Shown piece by piece: positions 1 through 4,947 of a stretch of 15,558 bases of DNA. The stretch is from Anaerolineaceae bacterium UBA5838. Lineage in GTDB: Bacteria > Chloroflexota > Anaerolineae > Anaerolineales > Anaerolineaceae. The notes below the pieces were generated by a model. The model was not told the origin of the DNA. It saw only the letters and a list, made by a program, of their open reading frames with translations, and did not search any database. Within the stretch, counting starts at the first letter, position 1. Each line of letters opens with the position of its first letter. Location: assembly GCA_002432795.1 (NCBI GenBank), contig DJGU01000071.1, positions 2,417 to 17,974 of the forward strand, read 5' to 3'. The position numbers and the translations under genes are program-made.

Positions 1-242
1 GGGTCATACAGCTCCGCGCTGCTAAGATAGCCGCTGTTACCATAGCCACCCGCTACCAGCACCTTGCCGCTGGGCAATAATGTGGCGCTGTGGCCATAAC
101 GTTCCGTGGCCATGCTGCCCGTGCTGCTCCAGGTGCCAATGCCAGCAGCTTGGGCCGGCACGGCTGCGATAACGGCTGAAGTAACAACAATCATCAGGGT
201 GAGAATAAGATAGAAGAATTTGGGCGAACGCTGAGCGGACAT
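1..242 (-). CDS. Secreted Kelch-repeat protein, N-terminal part (cut by window edge)
   Basis: The frame runs from an ATG at 242 off the left edge, giving about 80 residues. It opens with a signal peptide: charged MSAQRSPK, a hydrophobic core around residues 9-27 and a likely cleavage after VPAQA near residue 32. Then comes a stretch typical of secreted bacterial Kelch/galactose-oxidase-like propellers (HSATLLPSGKVLVAGGYGN followed by SAELYDP). The family pattern is a Gly-Gly doublet followed by a conserved Tyr and an ending such as AELYDP. A strong ribosome binding site, AAGGAGG, lies 7 nt upstream of the ATG. The protein is probably exported and may bind carbohydrate or other proteins; the function cannot be told from one blade. 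It follows the rplA gene on the same strand, but an independent promoter is visible at 277-305. Confidence 0.85.
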   Translation of the reverse strand, partial: MSAQRSPKFFYLILTLMIVVTSAVIAAVPAQAAGIGTWSSTGSMATERYGHSATLLPSGKVLVAGGYGNSGYLSSAELYD

Positions 243-276
243 GTAAAGAACCTCCTTCAGGGTCGTAAAGATCTCA

Positions 277-305
277 TTAATAGAAAATATAAGCTCTTAT
301 ATCAA
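277..305 (-). promoter_or_regulatory. Promoter of the Kelch-repeat gene, with palindrome over -35
   Basis: Read on the minus strand, TTGATA (305-300) and TATTAA (282-277) are separated by exactly 17 nt. The predicted start lies about 30 nt upstream of the AAGGAGG site of the Kelch gene. CTCTT/AAGAG arms (294-308) around a 5-nt centre overlap the -35 box and could be an operator. The surroundings are clearly AT-rich compared with the coding regions. Confidence 0.55.
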
Positions 306-370
306 GAGTTTATCATGAAAATATTATTCGCGGACACTACTGGTTTGGATTTTTATTAACTGGGGATAGT

Positions 371-423
371 CGTTGGTCAGTCTATCTTGCCGGTCTCTGA
401 CCGGACCCGAGATCTGACCAACG
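371..423 (-). other. Compact nested hairpin downstream of rplA
   Basis: A perfect 10-bp outer stem pairs 371-380 (CGTTGGTCAG) with 414-423. Inside it, a perfect 6-bp hairpin pairs CCGGTC (390-395) with GACCGG (399-404) around a 3-nt loop. The two stems are separated by 9-nt single-stranded stretches on each side. The element starts 23 nt after the rplA stop. No T-run follows on either strand, so it is not a standard intrinsic terminator. It sits where rplJ and its leader are normally found, but I do not see the L10-leader consensus. It could be a factor-dependent end, a 3'-end stabiliser or an RNase site. Confidence 0.5.
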
Positions 424-446
424 GATCTTCCCTACATCATCACAGA

Positions 447-1169
447 TTAAACCTGTTCGGTCTCCAGCGTCATAGCTGCATTTACATCCACCCTGACACC
501 AGGTCCCATAGTGGAGGCGAGTGTTACCCTGCGCACGAACATACCCTTGGCGCCAGTTGGACGAGCTTTGCGTAAAGCCGTCATCAAAGCAGCCATATTG
601 ACATGTAAATCTTCCGCTGAGAAGGAAGTCTTGCCAATCGGAACGTGAATGTTGGCGGTTTTATCGAGCCGAAACTCAACGCGGCCTGCTTTGGCAGCTT
701 CGATAGCCTGGGCGATGTCGCCGGGCTGTACAACAGTGCCAGCCTTGGGGTTCGGCATCAGGTTGCGGGGACCAAGCACACGACCAAGACGCCCAACTTT
801 TCCCATCATGTCGACGGTACCAACTGCGACGTCAAAATCCGTGTAACCGCCCTGAATGCGGGCGAGATCATCATCAGTCTCTGCGACAAAATCAGCGCCA
901 GCCTCACGAGCAGCCGCTGCGGCTTCGCCCTGAGCAAAGACCAGCACACTTACGGTCTTGCCAAGTCCCTTTGGCAGCACTACCACATCGCGAATTTGCT
1001 GATCAGCCTGACGGGGATCAAGGCTGGTTCGAACATGGACCTCAACGGTCTCATCGAATTTCGCAAATTTCATTTCTTTTACTAATTCCAACGCTTCCCT
1101 GGGGCTGTAAACTTTATCAGCCTCAATTTTCTTGGATGCGTTTTCAAAATTTTTCCCGTGTTTAGACAT
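447..1169 (-). CDS. rplA: 50S ribosomal protein L1
   Basis: L1 is the large-subunit protein that forms the mobile L1 stalk on 23S rRNA, helps release deacylated tRNA and represses its own operon by binding mRNA. The 240-residue product has family landmarks: VEVHVRTSLDPRQADQQIRD near the N-terminus, VVLPKGLGK, then GRLGRVLGPRNLMPNPKAGT and VEFRLDKTANIHVPIGK. Its length is normal for the family. I chose the ATG at 1169 (MSKHGKNFE) rather than a start seven codons upstream because AAAGGAG lies 5 nt before it. It is the last gene of the rplK-rplA pair; a 23S-like L1 target site (1182-1212) lies in the 63-nt spacer upstream. rplJ and rplL do not follow. Confidence 0.98.
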   Translation of the reverse strand: MSKHGKNFENASKKIEADKVYSPREALELVKEMKFAKFDETVEVHVRTSLDPRQADQQIRDVVVLPKGLGKTVSVLVFAQGEAAAAAREAGADFVAETDDDLARIQGGYTDFDVAVGTVDMMGKVGRLGRVLGPRNLMPNPKAGTVVQPGDIAQAIEAAKAGRVEFRLDKTANIHVPIGKTSFSAEDLHVNMAALMTALRKARPTGAKGMFVRRVTLASTMGPGVRVDVNAAMTLETEQV

Positions 1170-1181
1170 GCATACTCCTTT

Positions 1182-1212
1182 GTGGTTCAATCGGGCTCAG
1201 GTGCCCTCCCAC
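1182..1212 (-). promoter_or_regulatory. L1-binding mRNA hairpin before rplA
   Basis: On the minus strand, GUGG (1212-1209) pairs with CCAC (1185-1182), and GGGC (1206-1203) pairs with GCCC (1196-1193). GA lies on the 5' side between the helices and GAUUGAA on the 3' side. The 23S rRNA L1 site has the same design: GGUGG-GA-GGCU paired with AGCC-GA...UUGAA...CCACC. The element ends just before the rplA Shine-Dalgarno, so bound L1 would hinder initiation. The match is read directly from sequence; the regulatory role is inferred from known L1 autoregulation. Confidence 0.75.
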
Positions 1213-1232
1213 TGTCTCTGATTGCTGTTTGG

Positions 1233-1658
1233 TTAGTCGCTAATGGTGATGCCCATGTTGCGGGCAGTGCCTTCAAGCTGTCTCATCGCTGCTTCAATAT
1301 CGTTGGCATTCATATCCTTGAATTTTGTTTCAGCGATTTCGCGCAGTTGGGAGCGGGTGACCTTGCCAACTTTGTCTGTGTTGGGGGTCGAAGAGCCCTT
1401 CTCAACCCCGGCAGCCTTTTTGAGCAACATAGCAGCTGGCGGTGACTTCAGCTCGAATTTGAAAGAACCATCCTGGAAGATGGTAATGGCGGCGGGAATA
1501 ATCTCCCCGACGCGATTAGAGGTGCGCGCGTTGTAGTCCTTGCAGAACGCCATGATATTGACGCCATGCGGAGCCAGCGCGGGACCGATTGGGGGTGCAG
1601 GATTGGCTTTACCAGCCTGGATCTGCAGTGTAAGTTGTGCTTTTACTTTTTTTGCCAC
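1233..1658 (-). CDS. rplK: 50S ribosomal protein L11
   Basis: L11 binds the GTPase-associated region of 23S rRNA and takes part in elongation-factor function and the stringent response. The 141-residue product has the normal family length. It begins MAKKVKAQLTLQIQAGKAN and continues with PPIGPALAPHGVNIMAFCKD, the conserved proline-rich N-terminal domain. The C-terminal rRNA-binding domain contains GKVTRSQLREIAETKFKDMN and ends GTARNMGITI. The start codon is GTG at 1658, with AAGGAG about 8 nt upstream; no nearby ATG fits. It lies between nusG and rplA and is preceded by an L1-target-like hairpin (1673-1701), so it is probably repressed by L1. Confidence 0.98.
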   Translation of the reverse strand: MAKKVKAQLTLQIQAGKANPAPPIGPALAPHGVNIMAFCKDYNARTSNRVGEIIPAAITIFQDGSFKFELKSPPAAMLLKKAAGVEKGSSTPNTDKVGKVTRSQLREIAETKFKDMNANDIEAAMRQLEGTARNMGITISD

Positions 1659-1672
1659 TTAAAATCTCCTTG

Positions 1673-1701
1673 GTGGTGCAAACGGGCAGCAGCCCTCCCA
1701 C
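1673..1701 (-). promoter_or_regulatory. L1-binding mRNA hairpin before rplK
   Basis: On the minus strand, GUGG (1701-1698) pairs with CCAC (1676-1673), GGGC (1695-1692) pairs with GCCC (1687-1684), and the 5' side carries the GA between helices. The layout is the same as in the element before rplA, with different loop bases (UGCU and GUUUGCA). It ends immediately upstream of the rplK AAGGAG. An L1 target upstream of rplK is the classical site of L11-operon autoregulation; the assignment here is from sequence similarity only. Confidence 0.72.
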
Positions 1702-1702
1702 G

Positions 1703-1721
1703 AAAATCCGGAATAATCCGG
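1703..1721 (-). terminator. Weak terminator-like hairpin after nusG
   Basis: CCGGA (1708-1712) and TCCGG (1717-1721) pair around a 4-nt loop immediately after the nusG stop codon. On the minus strand the stem is followed by ATTTTCG. The stem is only 5 bp and the T-run is short, so it would at most lower read-through from nusG into rplK. Confidence 0.35.
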
Positions 1722-1722
1722 T

Positions 1723-2373
1723 TTATGACTTTTCCACCTGTAAGAAGTCAAGTTCCACAGGGGTTTCCCGCCCGAAAAAGTTCACCATAACGCGAATCTT
1801 CGAACGTTCCATATTGATTTCGTCCACAGTACCGCGGAAGTCGTTGAATGGACCATCCACGATACGCACGCGGTCGCCGGGTTTGTAGGTGACCCGATAG
1901 GTTGGGGCTTCATCTTCCATGCGCCGTAGAATCGATTGCACTTCTTCGGGGCGCAGTGGGGTAGGATCATCACCCATTCCCACAAATCCGGTCACACCGG
2001 GAGTGTTGCGCACCACAAACCACGATTCTTCTTCCAGGATCATGTTAACAAGAACATAACCCGGGAAAACATGGCGCTCAACTGTGCGGCGTTTACCATC
2101 GCGAACTTCGATTTCTTCCTGAGTTGGGATGACCACATCAAAAATCTTGTTTTTCATGTCCATGGTTTCAATGCGCTGCTCAAGATTCTTGCGCACTTTA
2201 TTCTCATAGCCAGAATAGCAATGGATCACATACCAATTGCGAGCGTCGCCTTCAGTCGATTTATCAGGTTTGCTTGATGAATCACTGGAGGTCTCCTCAA
2301 CCGGTAAGCCTTCACTTTCTTCCGGCAGGCTGGGAATTACATCTTCCATTGATCCATCTTCTTTCGTTGTCAT
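1723..2373 (-). CDS. nusG: Transcription termination/antitermination protein NusG
   Basis: NusG binds RNA polymerase, increases processivity and links transcription to Rho or to the leading ribosome. From the ATG at 2373 the product has 216 residues. Residues 1-44 form an acidic Ser/Glu-rich extension. The NGN domain begins RNWYVIHCYSGYENKV (about 45) and includes RHVFPGYVLVNM and WFVVRNTPGVTGFVG. A KOW domain begins near 164 (KPGDRVRIVDGPF) and ends with VELDFLQVE. The frame remains open further upstream, but starting at 2430 would overlap secE; the chosen ATG lies 22 nt after the secE stop, with only a weak ribosome site, so coupling to secE is likely. Acidic N-terminal extensions are known in actinobacterial and some other NusG proteins. 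Confidence 0.96.
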   Translation of the reverse strand: MTTKEDGSMEDVIPSLPEESEGLPVEETSSDSSSKPDKSTEGDARNWYVIHCYSGYENKVRKNLEQRIETMDMKNKIFDVVIPTQEEIEVRDGKRRTVERHVFPGYVLVNMILEEESWFVVRNTPGVTGFVGMGDDPTPLRPEEVQSILRRMEDEAPTYRVTYKPGDRVRIVDGPFNDFRGTVDEINMERSKIRVMVNFFGRETPVELDFLQVEKS

Positions 2374-2395
2374 CACAACATCACTTTCGCACGAA

Positions 2396-2608
2396 CTAAA
2401 TGTTGACCAGCAGCCCAACCAAGCGTGCAAAAATAAAATCGAGGATACCCAAAATCGCTGACATGATGATCGTTACAATCAGAACAATACGGGTCAGAGC
2501 CAGAGCTTCCTCACGGGTGGGCCAGGTAACCTTGCGCAGTTCTCCTGCGGTTTCTTTGAACCAGCGTTTGATTCTCTGAAAAATGTTTGGTTTTTCATTC
2601 TTTGCCAT
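2396..2608 (-). CDS. secE: Preprotein translocase subunit SecE
   Basis: SecE clamps the SecY channel of the general secretion pathway. The 70-residue product has the typical short bacterial form: a basic cytosolic amphipathic stretch (IFQRIKRWFKETAGELRKVT), the conserved WPTREEA motif, and one C-terminal membrane segment from about residue 42 to 68. The ATG at 2608 was chosen over a TTG one codon upstream because AGGAGG lies 5 nt before the ATG. It is followed by nusG, the usual order in bacteria, and lies 58 nt after tRNA-Trp on the same transcript. Confidence 0.96.
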   Translation of the reverse strand: MAKNEKPNIFQRIKRWFKETAGELRKVTWPTREEALALTRIVLIVTIIMSAILGILDFIFARLVGLLVNI

Positions 2609-2632
2609 CAAGGCCTCCTGCTTTACAACTCA

Positions 2633-2653
2633 ACGCCGTAGTTGCTACGGCGT
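2633..2653 (-). other. Perfect hairpin between tRNA-Trp and secE
   Basis: Nine perfect base pairs (2633-2641 with 2645-2653; arm ACGCCGTAG) close on a 3-nt loop. The T-run needed for intrinsic termination is missing on the minus strand, and secE must be read from this transcript or a nearby start. It is more likely a processing or stability element for the 3' side of tRNA-Trp and the 5' end of secE mRNA. Confidence 0.55.
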
Positions 2654-2666
2654 CGGTTAACTTCAA

Positions 2667-2739
2667 CAGGTCAGGTAGGAATTGAACCCACAACCCCCGC
2701 TTTTGGAGAGCGGTGCTCTGCCAATTGAGCTACTGACCT
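2667..2739 (-). tRNA. trnW: tRNA-Trp (anticodon CCA)
   Basis: The 73-nt cloverleaf is complete: acceptor AGGTCAG with CTGACCT and discriminator G, D arm GCTC/GAGC, anticodon stem CCGCT/AGCGG around loop CTCCAAA, T arm GTGGG/CCTAC around TTCAATT. The anticodon is CCA, reading UGG. CCA is not encoded at the 3' end, so it must be added. The gene sits in the spacer between rpmG and secE. Confidence 0.97.
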
Positions 2740-2762
2740 AAGCTAACTCCCATTGCTGAGAG

Positions 2763-2933
2763 CTACTTGACCTCACGATGCAGCTTGTGAGCGCGACAGC
2801 GAGGACAATATTTACTAAGTTCCAGCCGACCCGGGTCATTCCGACGATTCTTTACTGTGGTGTAATTTCGTTCTTTACACTCAGTGCAAGCCAAATGGAT
2901 GACTGGGCGAACATCTTTTTTCTTTGATGCCAT
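2763..2933 (-). CDS. rpmG: 50S ribosomal protein L33, zinc-binding form
   Basis: This 56-residue protein starts MASKKKDVRPVIHLACTECK and contains NYTTVKNRRNDPGRLELSKY and CPRCRAHKLHREVK. The two CxxC pairs (Cys16/19 and Cys43/46) form the zinc ribbon of the C+ type of L33. It lies between tuf and tRNA-Trp, the common order tuf-rpmG-(tRNA-Trp)-secE-nusG. The ATG at 2933 is preceded by an A-rich stretch but no Shine-Dalgarno; instead a strong hairpin (2944-2971) and a separate GGAGG-ATG lie just upstream in another frame. Initiation may therefore depend on A-rich leader recognition or coupling. Confidence 0.96.
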   Translation of the reverse strand: MASKKKDVRPVIHLACTECKERNYTTVKNRRNDPGRLELSKYCPRCRAHKLHREVK

Positions 2934-2970
2934 TTTTTGTTAACATGGCTGCCTTTTTGGAGGCAGCCAT
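2881..2970 (-). other. Possible 29-codon leader ORF overlapping rpmG
   Basis: On the minus strand GGAGG (2979-2975) is followed 4 nt later by an ATG at 2970. That frame starts MAASKKAAMLTKNGIKEK, runs into rpmG in a different frame and stops at 2881. It has a better ribosome site than rpmG itself, and its first codons lie in the arms of the 2944-2971 hairpin. It may be a translated leader, or chance; no homology is claimed. Confidence 0.25.
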
Positions 2971-2971
2971 G
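2944..2971 (-). other. Intercistronic hairpin between tuf and rpmG
   Basis: CATGGCTGCC (2944-2953) and GGCAGCCATG (2962-2971) form a perfect 10-bp stem with an 8-nt loop, 20 nt after the tuf stop. On the minus strand it is followed by TTAACAAAAAATG, the A-rich region and start of rpmG, not by a T-run. It could protect the 3' end of tuf mRNA, be an RNase processing site, or control rpmG translation. Confidence 0.6.
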
Positions 2972-2991
2972 TATCCTCCATCTATTCTTTC

Positions 2992-4197
2992 TTAGGCAAT
3001 GATCTTAGTGATCCTGCCAGCACCAACAGTCAGACCGCCTTCGCGGATAGCGAATTCGGAACCTTCTTCGATGGCAACTTTCTGGATCAGTTTGACTTTC
3101 AAACCGTTGACGTTGTCTCCAGGGAGAACCATTTCAACACCATCAGGCAGGGTCACATCACCAGTAACATCGGTGGTGTGGATGTAGAACTGCGGTCGAT
3201 AACCAGTAAAGAATGCACTGTGGCGGCCGCCCTCTTCCTTCTTAAGAATGTAAACTGAGCATTCAAATTCGGTGTGGGGGGTAATGGAATTGGGTTTAGC
3301 CAGAACCATACCGCGTTCAACCTGATCGCGATCGATACCGCGTAGCAGGATACCAGCGTTGTCACCAGCCATACCCATATCGAGTTGCTTGTGGAACATT
3401 TCAATACCAGTTGCAACGGTGGACAGAGGTTTATCCATCAGACCAACGATTTGAACAGGATCGTTTAGTTTCAAAGTACCGCGTTCGATACGACCGGTCA
3501 CAACAGTACCGCGACCTTTGATTGAGAAGACGTCTTCGATGGGCATCATGAAATCTTTTTCGAAGTCACGCACTGGTTCTTCGAAGAAGTTGTCAACAGC
3601 ATCCATCAACTCAACAATCGGCTTGTATTCAGGAGCGTCGGGATCTGTGGAAGTGCTGTCGAGGGCGACCTTGGCGGAACCGCGGATGATCGGTACATCA
3701 TCGCCGGGGAATCCGTTCTTGGTCAGAAGTTCACGAATTTCCATCTCAACCAGCTCGAGCAATTCGGGGTCATCCATCTGATCAGTCTTATTCAAGAAGA
3801 CCAAAATAGAGGGAACCTCAACCTGATGAGCCAGAAGAACATGTTCGTTAGTCTGAGGCATGGGGCCATCAGGAGCACTCACCACGAGAATGGCGCCATC
3901 AACCTGCGCGGCACCAGTGATCATGTTCTTGATGTAGTCACGGTGACCAGGCATGTCAACATGGGCATAGTGACGTTTAGCGGTCTCGTATTCAACATGG
4001 GTAATGTTGATGGTAATACCGCGAGCTTTTTCTTCCGGAGCATTGTCAATCGTGTCATATGCGCGGAATTGACCAAAGCCACGCATAGCCTGGACTTTGG
4101 TAATAGCAGCGGTCAGGGTAGTTTTGCCATGGTCAATATGACCCATCGTTCCGATGTTCATATGTGGCTTTGAGCGGTCAAATTTTTGTTTCGCCAT
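2992..4197 (-). CDS. tuf: Elongation factor Tu
   Basis: EF-Tu delivers aminoacyl-tRNA to the ribosome as a GTP complex. The 401-residue product covers all three domains. The P-loop is GHIDHGKT (19-26); Thr62 lies in switch I (ARGITIN); switch II is DMPGH (81-85) with catalytic His85; the guanine-specificity motifs are NKTD (136-139) and GSAK. Domains 2 and 3 follow with GRGTVVTGRIERGTLKLND and GYRPQFYIHTTDVTG, and the end is GAGRITKIIA. The ATG at 4197 has AAGGAGAT 5 nt upstream. Two positions differ from the common bacterial DCPGHADY: Met82 and Arg86 give DMPGHRDY. The gene follows three tRNA genes and shares their promoters, as in the thrU-tufB type of operon. Confidence 0.98.
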   Translation of the reverse strand: MAKQKFDRSKPHMNIGTMGHIDHGKTTLTAAITKVQAMRGFGQFRAYDTIDNAPEEKARGITINITHVEYETAKRHYAHVDMPGHRDYIKNMITGAAQVDGAILVVSAPDGPMPQTNEHVLLAHQVEVPSILVFLNKTDQMDDPELLELVEMEIRELLTKNGFPGDDVPIIRGSAKVALDSTSTDPDAPEYKPIVELMDAVDNFFEEPVRDFEKDFMMPIEDVFSIKGRGTVVTGRIERGTLKLNDPVQIVGLMDKPLSTVATGIEMFHKQLDMGMAGDNAGILLRGIDRDQVERGMVLAKPNSITPHTEFECSVYILKKEEGGRHSAFFTGYRPQFYIHTTDVTGDVTLPDGVEMVLPGDNVNGLKVKLIQKVAIEEGSEFAIREGGLTVGAGRITKIIA

Positions 4198-4247
4198 CTT
4201 ATCTCCTTAAATAATGACTATTTATTTTCATTTCAAATATTCGGCAG

Positions 4248-4320
4248 AGCCCTCAATCGGATTCGGACCGATGACCTCATTCTTACCAAGAATGCGCTCT
4301 ACCAACTGAGCTATGAGGGC
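4248..4320 (-). tRNA. trnT: tRNA-Thr (anticodon GGU)
   Basis: A complete 73-nt cloverleaf: acceptor GCCCTCA/TGAGGGC with discriminator T, D arm GCTC/GAGC, anticodon stem CATTC/GAATG around TTGGTAA, T stem ATCGG/CCGAT. The anticodon GGT reads ACC and ACU. No encoded CCA. It lies 50 nt upstream of tuf on the same strand. Confidence 0.97.
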
Positions 4321-4331
4321 AGCCTTGCCAG

Positions 4332-4349
4332 CCCGACCGTGCGATCGGG
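4332..4349 (-). other. Short hairpin between tRNA-Tyr and tRNA-Thr(GGU)
   Basis: CCCGA (4332-4336) pairs with TCGGG (4345-4349) around 8 nt, filling most of the 33-nt spacer between the two tRNA genes. No T-run follows. It probably marks precursor processing; the evidence is only the base pairing. Confidence 0.35.
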
Positions 4350-4353
4350 TTAA

Positions 4354-4436
4354 TGGACGGTGAAGGATTCGAACCTCCGAAGGCGCCAGCCAGCTGATTT
4401 ACAGTCAGCCCCCGTTGTCCACTTGGGTAACCGTCC
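4354..4436 (-). tRNA. trnY: tRNA-Tyr (anticodon GUA)
   Basis: An 83-nt class II tRNA with acceptor GGACGGT/ACCGTCC, discriminator A, anticodon stem GCTGA/TCAGC around CTGTAAA, a long variable arm (GGCTGGCGCCTTC region) and T arm GGAGG-TTCGAAT-CCTTC. The anticodon GTA reads UAC and UAU. No CCA is encoded. Confidence 0.97.
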
Positions 4437-4473
4437 AGTTTTTTCCATAGGGCGCTTGCATTTACCCGCTGGA

Positions 4474-4502
4474 GATTGTGATCGAAGTTTTCGACCACAA
4501 TC
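4474..4502 (-). other. Hairpin between tRNA-Thr(UGU) and tRNA-Tyr
   Basis: GATTGTG (4474-4480) pairs with CACAATC (4496-4502); after a 1x1 internal mismatch, TCGAA (4482-4486) pairs with TTCGA (4490-4494) around a 3-nt loop, 12 bp in all. It lies in the 82-nt spacer between two tRNA genes with no T-run after it, so a processing or pausing element is more likely than a terminator. Confidence 0.5.
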
Positions 4503-4518
4503 GCTAATGAGTAAACTG

Positions 4519-4590
4519 AGCCGACGATGGGAATCGAACCCATAACCTACCACTTACAAGGCGGTTGCTCTACCATTGAGCTACGCCGGC
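4519..4590 (-). tRNA. trnT: tRNA-Thr (anticodon UGU)
   Basis: A complete 72-nt cloverleaf: acceptor GCCGGCG/CGTCGGC (one G-U pair) with discriminator T, D arm GCTC/GAGC, anticodon stem ACCGC/GTGGT around CTTGTAA, T arm ATGGG-TTCGATT-CCCAT. The anticodon TGT reads ACA and wobble partners. It is the first gene of the tRNA-tuf transcript, about 36 nt from the predicted start at the proximal promoter. Confidence 0.97.
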
Positions 4591-4632
4591 GCCCCTTGGA
4601 TATGCTTTTGTTAACATGCGTCAAGACTAATA

Positions 4633-4661
4633 AGTATATCAAAATCGCCATGCTTGCGCAA
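4633..4661 (-). promoter_or_regulatory. Proximal promoter of the tRNA-tuf cluster
   Basis: On the minus strand TTGCGC (4661-4656) and TATACT (4638-4633) are 17 nt apart, giving a start near 4626, about 36 nt upstream of tRNA-Thr(UGU). A perfect 12-bp palindrome, GCTTGCGCAAGC (4652-4663), covers the -35 box and could bind a dimeric regulator. Confidence 0.7.
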
Positions 4662-4663
4662 GC

Positions 4664-4679
4664 CTGATTTTTCAATCAG
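4664..4679 (-). other. Hairpin between the two tRNA-tuf promoters
   Basis: CTGATT (4664-4669) and AATCAG (4674-4679) pair around a 4-nt loop. It lies just upstream of the palindrome on the proximal -35 and would be at the 5' end of a transcript from the distal promoter. No function can be assigned. Confidence 0.3.
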
Positions 4680-4698
4680 TCTCGTTTCGCAAGGGGTG

Positions 4699-4727
4699 AG
4701 TCTATCAGATGTGAGGATAAGAGTCAA
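4699..4727 (-). promoter_or_regulatory. Distal promoter of the tRNA-tuf cluster
   Basis: TTGACT (4727-4722) and TAGACT (4704-4699) on the minus strand are separated by exactly 17 nt, each box one or two bases from consensus. Two tandem promoters with identical spacing 66 nt apart fit the high and growth-rate-dependent expression expected for tRNA and tuf genes. No clear promoter lies between tRNA-Trp and secE, so these may feed the whole cluster. Confidence 0.65.
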
Positions 4728-4739
4728 GAAATTCGCACT

Positions 4740-4947
4740 GGTTCATGTGCGTGGGTCAGGATTATTGCGGTGTTCAAGCCTGGATGTGTAGTGGTTCGAT
4801 CTTCACTTTGAACGTCTCTTGAAGAATCTGCACCGATTCAGTATGAAACTGACACTAATCAAGACTGCAAGTTGATTTTACCCGCAAAAAAATGTACTTT
4901 AAAATGGTTGCTTGCATTATTGCAGAGGGCAATTGCAAAGCCATAGA
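4740..4947. other. Intergenic stretch, nothing recognised
   Basis: Together with the promoter region this makes a 357-nt gap between tRNA-Thr(UGU) and the lipoprotein gene. I see no open frame, tRNA or convincing terminator here. An imperfect hairpin after the lipoprotein stop and a separate run of seven A (plus strand) near 4886-4893 do not combine into an intrinsic terminator. Confidence 0.5.

Noticed and set aside
371..423. L10 (rplJ) leader downstream of rplA
   Set aside because: The position fits, but the conserved GUAGG/CCGAGG-like and kink-turn features are not seen and no rplJ follows.
645..1085. A 146-codon plus-strand frame opposite rplA
   Set aside because: It is antisense to a highly conserved ribosomal protein gene and has no start signal; other long antisense frames over tuf, the MutL-like gene and the zinc-ribbon gene were rejected for the same reason.
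2374..2430. NusG starting at 2430, adding 19 residues
   Set aside because: That start would overlap the 3' end of secE by 35 nt and the extra residues (HAWLGCW) do not resemble NusG N-termini.
4207..4236. Possible tuf promoter TTGAAA-17-TATTTA on the minus strand
   Set aside because: Its start would fall in the Shine-Dalgarno of tuf, leaving a nearly leaderless mRNA; the AT-rich tRNA-tuf spacer explains the match.
4283..4553. Open frames over the tRNA genes on both strands
   Set aside because: They translate tRNA genes and their spacers; the cloverleafs explain the sequence fully.
2935..4618. A 13-nt repeat TTTTGTTAACATG before rpmG (2935-2947) and before tRNA-Thr (4606-4618)
   Set aside because: One or two matches of this length are expected by chance in 15 kb, and the flanks do not extend the match.
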